Of a DNA stretch of 64,000 nt, positions 42,539 to 51,554 are shown piece after piece. The stretch is taken from assembly GCF_018070025.1 (NCBI RefSeq), contig NZ_JAGPYQ010000001.1:744001-808000 (forward strand), given 5' to 3'. Origin of the DNA: Streptomyces liliiviolaceus. GTDB taxonomy: Bacteria; Actinomycetota; Actinomycetes; Streptomycetales; Streptomycetaceae. Made by a program: the position numbers and the translations under genes. How positions within the stretch are numbered: the first letter of the stretch is position 1; the number at the start of each line of letters is the position of its first letter. The notes under the pieces are model-generated. The model saw nothing but the letters and a program-made list of their open reading frames with translations, was not told the DNA's origin and made no database searches.

Positions 42539-44631
42539 GGGGCGGACCCCTTCCGCAGGGGCACCGCCCCGTCCGCCGACGCGTACAGTTCCAGTTCGAC
42601 CCCGCCGTCCTCGTGGACCGTGACCTTCGAGACGGTGACCGTCGTGCCCTCGTCCAGGGTTCCGAGGTCGAACACGCCACGTGCCAGCGGGTTGATGAGG
42701 TGGGTCTCCAGTTTCATGCCGATGCCCCGGCCGCCGTTGCGCAGGTTCTCGGTACAGGCGTCGGCGAGGACCTTCTCGGCCTCGGGCAGCACACGCAGCC
42801 GCAGACCGCCCTGGCGTTCCATATGGGCGACGATGTTGCGCAGCTGCCCCTTGAAGATGAGCTGGGCGGTCGCCTCCCCGATGTACTGGAAGACCACGAC
42901 GTTGCCGCCGAGCCGGTTCAGCAGCTCCGGCCGCTGCAGGGTGTGCTCGAAATGGTGGCGTACGTTGCCGAGGATCTCCTGCTCGAACGCCGCACGCTCC
43001 TCGGGCGTCTCGGGCAGGCGGCCGTCCCGGGGCAGCGCGGACGGCCGGTCGCTCCCCGCCGGCGGGGCCACCGGGCGGCCGTCCGGGCCGGACGGGCCGT
43101 GGACGCCCAGGTTGGAGGTGAAGATGAGGACGCACTCGCTGAAGTACGTCGTGACACCCTGGCCGTCCGTCAGCCGGCCGTCCTCCAGGACCTGGAGGAA
43201 CTTGTCGAGGACACCCCGGTCGGCCTTCTCGATCTCGTCGAAGAGCACGACCCGGAACGGGTCCTCCCGCACCGCGCGGGTCAGCTCGCCGCCCGCCTCG
43301 TAGCCGACGTAGCCGGGTGGCGCGCCCACCAGCCGGTCCGCCGAGTGCGGTGCCGAGAACTCGCTCATGTCGAAGCGCAGACAGGCGTCCTCCGAGCCGA
43401 ACAAGGTGGTGGCCACGGCCTTCGCCAGCTCCGTCTTGCCGGTGCCGGTCGGCCCCGCGAAGAACAGCACACCGCGCGGCCGGTGCACGCTGGCCGCGGA
43501 CGCCTGCGCGCCGGACAGCCCGAGCGCGGCCCGCTTCAGCACGTCCAGGGTCTGGGTCACCGCCTTCTCCTGGCCCAGTACCCGCTCGCCGATGGCGGCC
43601 TCACCGTCCCTGATGCTGTCGGCGACCGCGCCGCCCGTCCACGGGTTGCGGCTGACGCCCAACTCGTAGATCCGCACGGCCTGTTCCATCCGGTCGAACG
43701 TGATCTTCGAGGCGCGGGCCAGCCGCATGCTCTCCCGCATGGCCCGCAGGGTGAGCCCGGTGGCCGCTCGCGCGAACCGCTCGACCTCCTCCCCCGTCGG
43801 ATCCTCCCGGACGTCCCGGCACACCAGAGGACCCACGTCCAGCCCGGTGACCGTCTCGGGCACGCCGGCCTGCTCGGCGAGCAGCCCCGCCATCCGGCGG
43901 CGCTGGCCGAGGTCCGGCGCGGGAACACCGATGCTGCGTACCCGTACACCGCTCGTGACCAGCCATGCGGGCAGGTCCCGTTCGCCGTCCGCGAGCCAGA
44001 TGACCGGGTTGAACAGGGCGCGGCCCGACTTGGGGCGGACGAAGGGCCGCGCCTCCTCAGCGATCTTCAGGCACCGCAGGAAGAACGTCCGCTCCTCGTC
44101 GCTGAGCTGGTTGACCTGGGTGGGGATCCGCGAGGCGTAGTCGACGATCAGTGCGGCGTGCAGCGGCTGCTGGTAGTCCTCGTAGCGCGGGTTGTCCTGC
44201 CCCGGTCCTGGCCGCTCGCCGGCCCAGCCCCGCGTGAACGACTCCAGGACCTTGGCCATCCGCTCGGTGTCCGGTTCCTCGGGACGGCCCGGCAACTTGC
44301 GGGTGTTGTGCTGCAGCAGCGTGTTCATGCTGTCCGCGTCGCTGCTGTGGACGACGCTGAATCCCTCCACCGCGTCGTACCGCAGCAGGCTGTTGTACCC
44401 GGCGCGCCGCAGCGGATCCCACAGCAGGTCCTCCAGGCGCAGGGCCCGGAAGCGGCGGCTGCCGTCGGTGAGGTCGTCGGCGACCACGTAGTCGTCACGG
44501 ATGTTGCCGTGCAGCACGTACTGGGAGTGGACGCTGAGGGTGTGGACCAGCTCCGCCGCGAAGGGCGGCTGGGTGGTCCGGGCCACGCGCAGCGAATCGA
44601 GTGGGGAGCCAAGGGGAGAGCTATGGGACAA
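42535..44631 (-). CDS. ClpB-like AAA+ ATPase with degenerate first AAA module
   Basis: 698 residues from a TTG at 44631 (GGAGG upstream). The C-terminal AAA_2 module is intact: Walker A GPTGTGKT (393-400), pore loop GYVGYEAGG (440-448), Walker B VVLFDEIEKAD (461-471), sensor-1 FTSN (504-507), Arg finger region 'RPELLNRLGGNVVVF', then a D2-small domain. Residues 20-260 look like a second AAA module without a P-loop ('AALIVDYASRIPTQVNQLSD', 'NPVIWLADGERDLPAWL'). It lacks the ClpB N-domain and the M coiled coil. It probably remodels a partner in the system, perhaps the CHAT or RES protein. Confidence 0.88.
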   Translation of the reverse strand: MSHSSPLGSPLDSLRVARTTQPPFAAELVHTLSVHSQYVLHGNIRDDYVVADDLTDGSRRFRALRLEDLLWDPLRRAGYNSLLRYDAVEGFSVVHSSDADSMNTLLQHNTRKLPGRPEEPDTERMAKVLESFTRGWAGERPGPGQDNPRYEDYQQPLHAALIVDYASRIPTQVNQLSDEERTFFLRCLKIAEEARPFVRPKSGRALFNPVIWLADGERDLPAWLVTSGVRVRSIGVPAPDLGQRRRMAGLLAEQAGVPETVTGLDVGPLVCRDVREDPTGEEVERFARAATGLTLRAMRESMRLARASKITFDRMEQAVRIYELGVSRNPWTGGAVADSIRDGEAAIGERVLGQEKAVTQTLDVLKRAALGLSGAQASAASVHRPRGVLFFAGPTGTGKTELAKAVATTLFGSEDACLRFDMSEFSAPHSADRLVGAPPGYVGYEAGGELTRAVREDPFRVVLFDEIEKADRGVLDKFLQVLEDGRLTDGQGVTTYFSECVLIFTSNLGVHGPSGPDGRPVAPPAGSDRPSALPRDGRLPETPEERAAFEQEILGNVRHHFEHTLQRPELLNRLGGNVVVFQYIGEATAQLIFKGQLRNIVAHMERQGGLRLRVLPEAEKVLADACTENLRNGGRGIGMKLETHLINPLARGVFDLGTLDEGTTVTVSKVTVHEDGGVELELYASADGAVPLRKGSAP

Positions 44632-44672
44632 GGGTCGGTCCTCCGGAGATGCGGGAAGAGTCTGTCGGGCGG

Positions 44673-46343
44673 TCAGTTGCCGTCACGCTGCCGGTACTTG
44701 GGCTCCCGGCCCGGGCGGCGGCGGGCCCGGCCCGCCTGTCCGGCCCTTGCCGCGGGGCGCGTCCCCTCCCCGGTCGCGCCGGTGCGGAAGGCGTCGGTCA
44801 GGCCCGGCGCGGGCTCGCCCGTCAGGACCCCGCTCTCGCTCCAGGAGAACTCCGCCCGTACGCCCTCCGCCTCACTCAGCGGGCCGAGGTCGTCGACGTA
44901 CCGGGAGCTCTCCGCGCACCGCTCGGCGTCCCGTGCCTGCTGCTGCCGTACGACGTCGGGGTCGGCGGCCTCCTCGGGGGTGAGCGGGCGGCGCATGGTG
45001 AGCACCCGGGCCTGGCCGGAGGCGTTGAGCCGCACCCGTAGCCAGTACTCGCCGCCCCAGGCCGCGGGCGCGAAGTCCCAGTGCTCGGTGTCGGCCCTGG
45101 CGTGCACCGACCCCTCCCCCCACTGCTCGCTCGCCCGGCGGAGCGCCGCCACCAGGTACGCCCGGTGCAGCACGGCGGAACGGACCGCGAGGGCCTGCTC
45201 GACGAGCCGCCCGTCCGCCGTCGACGCGGGCACCCCGTCCCGCAGGACACGCTCCAGTACGTCGACGGCGGCGGGCGCCTGCGGCAGGGGGTCGACGCCC
45301 TCCGGCGCGGGTGCCTGGAGTGCCGCCAGGCGCAGCGCGGCGTCCCGGCGGGCCTCCTCGGAGCGGCGGGCGCGGACCGACTCGTTGTGCGCGATGATCG
45401 CGGCCTCGTCGAGGTAGCGCCGTACCGCCGTGGGCCGTCCGGTCACCGCGCGCCGGGCCTCCAGTAGGCAGTCGTCGATCAGTTCCCGGCTCTCGGAGGT
45501 GAACGACAGCGGCAGACCGGCCAGTAGCCGGGCGCCCTCGTCCAGGACGTCCTCCTCGGTGAGAGCGGCGGCCGGGGGCGTGTCCGGGGCGGCCTCGGAT
45601 CCAGGAGCCTCGGTTCCAGGGGCCGCGCCGCCCTCGGCGTACTCCCTCAGCACCCGGCGGCGCTCCTCGCGCAGCCGGTCGTACCAGTCGGCGCGCTCCG
45701 GGTCCTCCGTGTGCTGGAAGGGCAGCCGCGCGGTGGCCCGGGAGGCGCGCTGGGCCTCCACCCTGCGCACCGCCCGCTCGGTTTCGGCCAGCCGCTTCCA
45801 CAGCAGGTCGAGCGGGACGCCGACCGGCTGCACCGGGGCGGGCGGCGGCCCGTCGCCGGGGCCCGCGGGGCCGAGGCCCAGCACGGTGATCCGGGCGTTC
45901 AGCCCGGCCGCCGCCTCCGCGGCCCGCCGCCAGCACTCGCTGCCCTCCTCCAACGACATCTGACGGTGCGCGAGGGCCTCCTGGTCGGCGGCGACCTTGT
46001 TGTTGAAGGCGGCGAGCGCCACGGTGCCGCGCACCGCCAGCCGGGCGACCAGCAGTGCCCCGCTGAGGTCGGCGAGGCCGAGGAGCGCGGGCACGACCAT
46101 GTCGTGCACCTGGTCGGCGGCGGCCTGTACCGCGTGGTCGACGGTGTGTCCGAGGGCGTCGCCGGCGTGGGTGGCCGCGTCGGTCACATGACCGGACGCC
46201 GCGTCCGTCAGATCCTGGACGCCGGTGGTGTCCGGCATGGTCAGGCTCGCCACGTCGGGCTGGGCCGCCGCCGGCCCGAACCCGGACGCCGAGACGTCCG
46301 GGACCACGGCGTACAGATCGGTGCCGGCGTACGCAGTGCTCAC
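44673..46343 (-). CDS. Unknown helical protein of the kinase-AAA-FHA operon
   Basis: 556 residues from a GTG at 46343 with GGAGGAG upstream; the start overlaps the kinase stop by 4 nt. Residues about 80-115 are hydrophobic ('VPALLGLADLSGALLVARLA', 'VALAAFNNKVAADQEALAHR') and may be a membrane hairpin. Two long charged helices or coiled coils follow ('LLWKRLAETERAVRRVEAQR'), and a compact domain near residues 440-530 contains 'WDFAPAAWGGEYWLRVRLNA'. The C-terminus is strongly basic. I do not recognise a family. Its position suggests an adaptor between kinase and AAA protein. Confidence 0.75.
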   Translation of the reverse strand: MSTAYAGTDLYAVVPDVSASGFGPAAAQPDVASLTMPDTTGVQDLTDAASGHVTDAATHAGDALGHTVDHAVQAAADQVHDMVVPALLGLADLSGALLVARLAVRGTVALAAFNNKVAADQEALAHRQMSLEEGSECWRRAAEAAAGLNARITVLGLGPAGPGDGPPPAPVQPVGVPLDLLWKRLAETERAVRRVEAQRASRATARLPFQHTEDPERADWYDRLREERRRVLREYAEGGAAPGTEAPGSEAAPDTPPAAALTEEDVLDEGARLLAGLPLSFTSESRELIDDCLLEARRAVTGRPTAVRRYLDEAAIIAHNESVRARRSEEARRDAALRLAALQAPAPEGVDPLPQAPAAVDVLERVLRDGVPASTADGRLVEQALAVRSAVLHRAYLVAALRRASEQWGEGSVHARADTEHWDFAPAAWGGEYWLRVRLNASGQARVLTMRRPLTPEEAADPDVVRQQQARDAERCAESSRYVDDLGPLSEAEGVRAEFSWSESGVLTGEPAPGLTDAFRTGATGEGTRPAARAGQAGRARRRPGREPKYRQRDGN

Positions 46344-48856
46344 GCCACTCCTCCAGAACGGGAATCAGATCGGGAATCAGGCCCGGAACCGGCTCGGGAA
46401 CCGGACGGGGACAGGGCTGCGGCGTTCGCCCGGGCGGGCCTGCGCGCTCCGGGTACGCCGGTGAGGGGGTCGGCGGGCGGCGCCGCGAGCGGGTTGTTAC
46501 GGCGGGCCTGAGCCCGGTAGCGGTGCCACGCCCTCGTCCGCAGGACCGCCGAGACCAGCAGCCCCAGCACGGTCGCCAGCGGCCAGATCCACACCGCGAG
46601 GACGAACGTGCCGACCACCACGCCCACGGCGACCGTCGCGGCCAGGAGCGCCCGCAGCCACTGCCGCCACCCCCGTACCGTGATCCGCGACGTCACCGGC
46701 AGTGCCCGGCGGGTGAGCTGGCCCATCACCGAATACCGCGGGTGGTACAGGTGACCGATGTACCACGCGGTCCAGCACTCGATGGCCAGCAGGGCCGCCA
46801 GCGACGGGACGCTCAGCAGCCAGGCCACGAGCACGGTGGTCTGCGGAGCCCTGGAGTACACGTCCGCCACGCCCACGACGAAGGCGTGCGGGAAGAACAG
46901 CAGGAGCGCGCCGCCGGCCGCCCGGCCCAGCATCACGGGCAGCTCCATCTGCCGCCGTACCAGCCGGTTGTGCAGCGAGTGGGTGTCCATGGCCACGAGC
47001 TGCCGGGCGTTCTCCAGGTCCAGCCGGATCCGCCGGGCCTGCTCCTGCGCCAGCGGCAGCAGCCGCAGCGTGAGCAGCAGCGGTACGGGATCGTCGGTGT
47101 CCTCGGCCAGGCGCAGGAACCAGGGCACCTGCGCGGGCAGGGCGCGCACTGCGTCCCGCAGTTCGATGCGCAGCGGCCTGGTGACCGCGGCCGGGTCGAC
47201 GGCCAGTTGCAGGAGCTGGGCGAAGAGGGGCGGGTCCTCGGCGGTCGCGGCGCGCAGGCCCCCGCGGTCCTCGGAGAGTTCGGGTATCTCCGACAGCCGG
47301 GCGACGGCCACCCTCCACCTCTCGCCGTAGCGGTTCCACCGGTCGTCGACGTGTGCCAGCTCCGCTCCACCGCGCCAGGTGGCCAGCCGGGTCAGCAGCC
47401 GGTCGTCGCGGAGGTCCTTGAGGACGGAGACGCACTCCCGGTCCCCGGCCGCCGCCCGCCGTGCGAAGAGCAGCAGGTCGCCCATGCCCAGCGGGAGGTC
47501 GCGGTAGCGCGGCTCCTGCCGTGGAGCCAGCCAGTGGACCAGGTCGACCAGGGTCTCCGGCTTCGGCTTGCGCTTCAGTGCCTCCAGCAGGACGTCGAGG
47601 GCCTCGGCACGGTCGTCGTCCGCCGTGGGACGGAAGTGGCCGATCCACTCGCACAGCCGCTCGCGTTCCTTGCCCTTGGCCAGTCGGCGGACCATGGCCG
47701 CCCAGTCGGCGGCGAACTCCGCGCCCAGCTCCGACGGATGGGTGAAGGCCCGGCCCGCGTGCTCGAACCGCGGCGCGTCGGGAGGTGGCGCCGCCGGCTC
47801 CTCCCCCGTCGTACCGGAGCGCCGCCCGGGCCCTTCGCGTACGACCCGTGGGCTGAGGTCCGCCAGCCACTCCCCGACCTCCTTCGTTCCCCAGCGGTCC
47901 TCGTGACGGCGGGTCAGCAGGCCCTCGCACAGCAGGCGCAGGCGCCGGTCGCCGACGCCGGTGAGGTCGATGTCGCCGTCCTGGACCGCGTCCATGACCG
48001 AGGCCACCGCGCGATGCCGGACCGGATGCCGGCCCAGCGCGGCCTCGGCGACGACGATCCCGAGCGACCACCAGTCGTCCGCAGGTCGCACCGTCTGCAC
48101 CTGCAGCTGCGCCTGCGGCGACACGTATCCGGGCGTTCCCGCCCAGCCGCCCCCCGCCTCACGCGGGAAACCGGTCAGGGAGATGCCGAAGTCGATCAGC
48201 ACGACGCTGCCGGGCCGCCCGTACTCGGTGAGGACGAGGTTGGAGGGTTTCACGTCCCGGTGCACCACGCCCGCCTCGTGCAGCGTGGTCAGCGCACCGT
48301 GCAGCCGCACCACCAGCGCCCGGACGGCGTCGGAGGGCAGGGGCCCGCCGTGGCCGCGCAGATGGGTGGCGAGATCGGTGTTGCCGTGCGAGGGCAGCAC
48401 ATGGAACGGCGCCCCACGGTCCGTGCCCTCCTCCAGGACGTACGACAGCCCGGGGTGCAGGGACCGACGGGGCAGCCCGTCGTGAGGGGGCAGGGACAGG
48501 CGCCGGGTGACCTCCGGGTCGGGGGCCGCGTCGGGGTGGAACCACTTCACGATCCGCTCGGGTTCCGTCGCACCGGGATCCCGGCCCCGCACCCGGAACA
48601 CGGCGGCCCGCAGTTCGGCGGACCGGCCCTCCTCCGCGACCCGGTGCACCGTCCGCTCCTCCTGCCGCGGCAACCGCTCACAGATCCGGAAACGGCCGGT
48701 CAGCGAGGGCGGGAGTTCGATCCGGGCGCCCCGCGGGTCGGGCGCGGCCATACCGCCGACGGAAGGATCGGGCTCGAAATAGGTGGGCGGAACGAAATCT
48801 CCGCCGTCGTCATCACACGGATCGACGGGATCGACCGGACCTACGGGAAAGGCCAT
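46340..48856 (-). CDS. Atypical membrane Ser/Thr kinase with helical and TM region
   Basis: 838 residues from the ATG at 48856. Residues 45-335 form a kinase domain with Lys104 in 'RIVKWFHP', HRDVKPSN (199-206) and DFG (222-224), 'GTPGYVSPQAQ' in the activation segment and 'ADDWWSLGIVVAEAALG'. No glycine-rich loop is evident, so nucleotide binding may be unusual. A middle helical region (about 390-620) looks HEAT-like. Three or four membrane helices near 645-790 anchor it ('GGALLLFFPHAFVVGVADVY', 'VAVGVVVGTFVLAVWIW'). It leads the four-gene operon. Confidence 0.88.
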   Translation of the reverse strand: MAFPVGPVDPVDPCDDDGGDFVPPTYFEPDPSVGGMAAPDPRGARIELPPSLTGRFRICERLPRQEERTVHRVAEEGRSAELRAAVFRVRGRDPGATEPERIVKWFHPDAAPDPEVTRRLSLPPHDGLPRRSLHPGLSYVLEEGTDRGAPFHVLPSHGNTDLATHLRGHGGPLPSDAVRALVVRLHGALTTLHEAGVVHRDVKPSNLVLTEYGRPGSVVLIDFGISLTGFPREAGGGWAGTPGYVSPQAQLQVQTVRPADDWWSLGIVVAEAALGRHPVRHRAVASVMDAVQDGDIDLTGVGDRRLRLLCEGLLTRRHEDRWGTKEVGEWLADLSPRVVREGPGRRSGTTGEEPAAPPPDAPRFEHAGRAFTHPSELGAEFAADWAAMVRRLAKGKERERLCEWIGHFRPTADDDRAEALDVLLEALKRKPKPETLVDLVHWLAPRQEPRYRDLPLGMGDLLLFARRAAAGDRECVSVLKDLRDDRLLTRLATWRGGAELAHVDDRWNRYGERWRVAVARLSEIPELSEDRGGLRAATAEDPPLFAQLLQLAVDPAAVTRPLRIELRDAVRALPAQVPWFLRLAEDTDDPVPLLLTLRLLPLAQEQARRIRLDLENARQLVAMDTHSLHNRLVRRQMELPVMLGRAAGGALLLFFPHAFVVGVADVYSRAPQTTVLVAWLLSVPSLAALLAIECWTAWYIGHLYHPRYSVMGQLTRRALPVTSRITVRGWRQWLRALLAATVAVGVVVGTFVLAVWIWPLATVLGLLVSAVLRTRAWHRYRAQARRNNPLAAPPADPLTGVPGARRPARANAAALSPSGSRAGSGPDSRSDSRSGGVA

Positions 48857-49137
48857 GGAATTCACCTGCGCACGGAAAGGAAGGACCCGGTGATACCGGA
48901 GTGGGCGTACCGAAGGGAAGGCAGAGGTAAGGAAAAGCACCCTGCGATGAATTCGGGGAACCGGAAAAGATCACCCTGAAAGCGTGGCCCGGCACAGAAA
49001 GAGGCCTGAACCGGAAGAGTACCGGGATCCGCACATCGTGTACCGGGAAACGAGAAAATTCGTGGACCACATCGAAATCCCGGCACCATCCGCCCTGTGC
49101 TTGCCGAAGGCCGGGTGGCTGTGGTGCGGGCGCGGCT
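48857..49137. promoter_or_regulatory. Divergent, purine-rich control region of kinase and macro genes
   Basis: 281 bp with lower GC than the surroundings and purine-rich on the forward strand. It contains CCGGTGATACCGG (48887-48899), near-repeats ACCGGAAAAG and ACCGGAAGAG, and two further GTACCGGG-like boxes. A 61-codon frame here (48984-49169) has no ribosome binding site and is probably not a gene. Confidence 0.45.
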
Positions 49138-50274
49138 ATGTTGACCGGCATGGATGGCATGAACCCTGATGGTCTGCCCGATCGCGCCGCCCTCGTACGC
49201 GAGTTGCGGCAGCTTCGCCGCGGGGGCCTGCCCGCGCTCCAGTCGCTGGTGCCCGAGGCGCTGCGCGCGGCCACGCTGCACGCCCGGTACGCAAGCGGCG
49301 AGGACGACCTGGCCGACGGAGCGGAGCGGCTGCTGCGCGCGGCGGCCGAACGGCTCGGCGCCGACGACCTGATAGGCCGCGCCGCCCAGCGCACGTTCGG
49401 ACTGCTGCCCGGCCGCCGGGGCGACCCGGCGGCGGTCCGGCGCCGGGCGGCCGCCCAGGTGTACGGGGTGACCGACGAACGCTTCCGGCACAGCCAGGAA
49501 CGCCAGGTCGTCGAGCAGCTCGCCGGGGCCGTGCTCGCCGAGGCCCGCGCGCCGGCCGCCGCCGACGCGCCGCGGGCGACGGCGCACGGCCCTCGGCCGG
49601 AGCGGGCCGCCGGGACACGGCCCGCCGTCGTACCGCACACCGGGCTGCCCGGACGGGCCGGGACCAGGCGGGTCACCGTCCACATCTCACCCATCGAACT
49701 GTTACGGGACATCGACGTCCTCGTCTCCTCCGAGAACGTCCATCTGGAGATGTCGAAGTCGTTCAGGCCCACCGTCTCCGGGGCGCTGCGCCGATCGGCC
49801 GTCACGGGCTGCGGTTCGGACGGGCCGGCCGCCGACGTCCTCGCCGACGAACTCGCCGCCTGGGTGCGGGCCCGACCCGGTGCGCTGCCCCTGCGGCCCG
49901 GCACGATCGTGCCCACCGGCCCGGGGGCCCTCGCCGAGCGCGGGGTGCGGCGCGTCTACCACGCGGCCCTGGCCGTCCCCGACGGCCTCGCCTACCACGT
50001 CGACCCCCAGCACATCGCCACCGCCGTGGCGGGCTGCTTCGCCCGGGGCCGCCAGGACCGCGCCGACGGACTGCCCGGCCTGCGCTCGATCTGCTTCCCC
50101 CTGCTGGGTGCGGGCCGTGGGGGCCTGAGCCGCCGGACCAGCGCGGAGTGGCTGCGCTGGGCCATCGAGGACGCCCTCACCGCGGACCCCGACTGGTCCG
50201 TCCACGTCGTCACCCGCTACCCGGAGGCGGCCGGCCTGTTCGAGGCGGTCCCGCCGGAGACCGCGCGGGAGTAG
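49138..50274 (+). CDS. Macro-like domain protein with N-terminal helical domain
   Basis: 378 residues (ATG 49138; ATG 49150 or 49159 are alternatives). Residues 1-140 are a helical bundle ('RAALVRELRQLRRGGLPALQ', ending 'VYGVTDERFRHSQERQVVEQ'). The C-terminal half follows the macro-domain plan: 'VLVSSENVHLEMSKSF', 'DELAAWVRARPGALPLRPGT', 'VPTGPGALAERGVRRVYHAA', 'ICFPLLGAGRGGLSRRTSAE'. Macro domains bind or hydrolyse ADP-ribose derivatives. A link to the RES (NAD+-cleaving) protein of the same locus is inference. It is divergent from the kinase. Confidence 0.75.
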   Translation: MLTGMDGMNPDGLPDRAALVRELRQLRRGGLPALQSLVPEALRAATLHARYASGEDDLADGAERLLRAAAERLGADDLIGRAAQRTFGLLPGRRGDPAAVRRRAAAQVYGVTDERFRHSQERQVVEQLAGAVLAEARAPAAADAPRATAHGPRPERAAGTRPAVVPHTGLPGRAGTRRVTVHISPIELLRDIDVLVSSENVHLEMSKSFRPTVSGALRRSAVTGCGSDGPAADVLADELAAWVRARPGALPLRPGTIVPTGPGALAERGVRRVYHAALAVPDGLAYHVDPQHIATAVAGCFARGRQDRADGLPGLRSICFPLLGAGRGGLSRRTSAEWLRWAIEDALTADPDWSVHVVTRYPEAAGLFEAVPPETARE

Positions 50275-50348
50275 CGGGAGCAGGAGGCACGGGGCGCGCT
50301 CTCCGCTCCGTGCGGAAACTCTTCGTGCGGAGGCTCTTCGTGCGGTGG

Positions 50349-51236
50349 TCATGGACGCCAGCTCGGGTCCGTCAGGCGGATTCCGCCCGCCGCCAGACCC
50401 CGCTCCAGTCGGCGCAGCTCCCCCCGTGCCGGTACACCGTAGAAGCGCGCCCCGGCACCCGCGTCGTCCGCCCGCAGGCTCACACGGGGTCCCGGCGGGT
50501 AGGCGCGGGCGAGGTGCGGGGCGTAACGGCGGACGCCGAGGGGGGTGCGCGGCACGAGCCGTTGGTTGGCGGATCCCCGCCAGACCAGGTCCGTCGGTTC
50601 GGCGACGCGGAAGCGGCCCGTCACGACCGCGTCCGCGCCGTCCAGCGCCGCCCACGTCTCTTCCGGCAGCCGGCCGGGCACCTCGTCCGGCTCATGACCG
50701 GTGTAGACGAGAAGGTCGGGGAGGTCGGACAGATCGGGGAGATCGGGGAGATCGGGGAGATCGGGCAGGTCTGCGGGGGCCGCCGGGGGCCCTTCCCCCG
50801 CATCGCGACCGTCCCGTGCGTCACTCACATCCCACGCGTCACGTACGTCCCGTGTGTCGCTGCGCCGGTACCCGCGCGGCCACCGCGCTCGGCGGAGCCG
50901 GTCCGCGCCGAACAGCAGCGCGGCCAGTGCGGTGGGCTGGGCGAGCGGTTCGCCGCCGCTGACCGTCAGCCCGGCCGCTCCGAGGTCCAGCGCCCTCCCC
51001 CACAGCTCCAGCAGTTCACCCACGGTGGCGGTCCGACCGCCTGCCGCGTCCCAGGTGTGCCGGGACATACAGCCGGGACAGGCGAGCTCGCACCCCTGGA
51101 ACCACACCCCCAGCCGCCGCCCGGGCCCGAGCGTCTCGACGGGGAAGTACCCGTCGGCGACCCGCACCGGCACGTCGGCCACTTCAGTCACTTTGACCAT
51201 CTCGGCCACTTCGGCCACACGTCTCACTTCAGCCAT
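50349..51236 (-). CDS. NrdG-like radical-SAM (single 4Fe-4S) protein
   Basis: 295 residues from the ATG at 51236, preceded by GGGGGG; upstream in-frame ATG codons exist. The motif CELACPGC gives the CxxxCxxC that binds the 4Fe-4S cluster, in the context 'GVWFQGCELACPGCMSRHTW', followed by 'TVSGGEPLAQPTALAALL' (GGE motif for SAM). This is the activase-type subfamily. In the middle a low-complexity insert carries Leu-Pro-Asp repeats encoded by 9-bp units (about 50715-50770). The substrate is unknown; a neighbouring protein could be modified. Confidence 0.82.
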   Translation of the reverse strand: MAEVRRVAEVAEMVKVTEVADVPVRVADGYFPVETLGPGRRLGVWFQGCELACPGCMSRHTWDAAGGRTATVGELLELWGRALDLGAAGLTVSGGEPLAQPTALAALLFGADRLRRARWPRGYRRSDTRDVRDAWDVSDARDGRDAGEGPPAAPADLPDLPDLPDLPDLSDLPDLLVYTGHEPDEVPGRLPEETWAALDGADAVVTGRFRVAEPTDLVWRGSANQRLVPRTPLGVRRYAPHLARAYPPGPRVSLRADDAGAGARFYGVPARGELRRLERGLAAGGIRLTDPSWRP

Positions 51237-51554
51237 ACGCCCCCCAGTCATATGCCCACCCGCCAATTCCCGGCCCCGCCACGGAGATTCGAATATCCAT
51301 TCGGACTCGCCCCAGGACAGGACGGAAGGGCAGCCTATTCCGCGTCGCGTCGAACTGGATCGGGTTCGAGAATTTTTCCAGGAACTCCTCACAAACCGTG
51401 ACGGGATTCTGGTCGTTCACCGGTCGATCTCCGGCTGATTTCCGGATGCCGTAATCCGTTGACGTAAATCCCTCCCTCTCGGGTTCGCTTTTCCCCTAGG
51501 CTGCGCAAATCCCGGACCAGGGGGTTGGTCGGGGATTCCGACAAGGGGGATGCG
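51237..51554. promoter_or_regulatory. Divergent region between radical-SAM and envelope operons
   Basis: 318 bp without a gene and of clearly lower GC (GAATATCC, AATTTTTCC, GTAAATCC). A TTGACG box lies at 51459-51464, but no -10 box stands at a normal distance. Both divergent promoters should be here. Confidence 0.4.

Noticed and set aside
48984..49169. Small 61-codon frame in the kinase/macro divergent region
   Set aside because: No ribosome site, overlaps the macro-gene start and the likely promoters.
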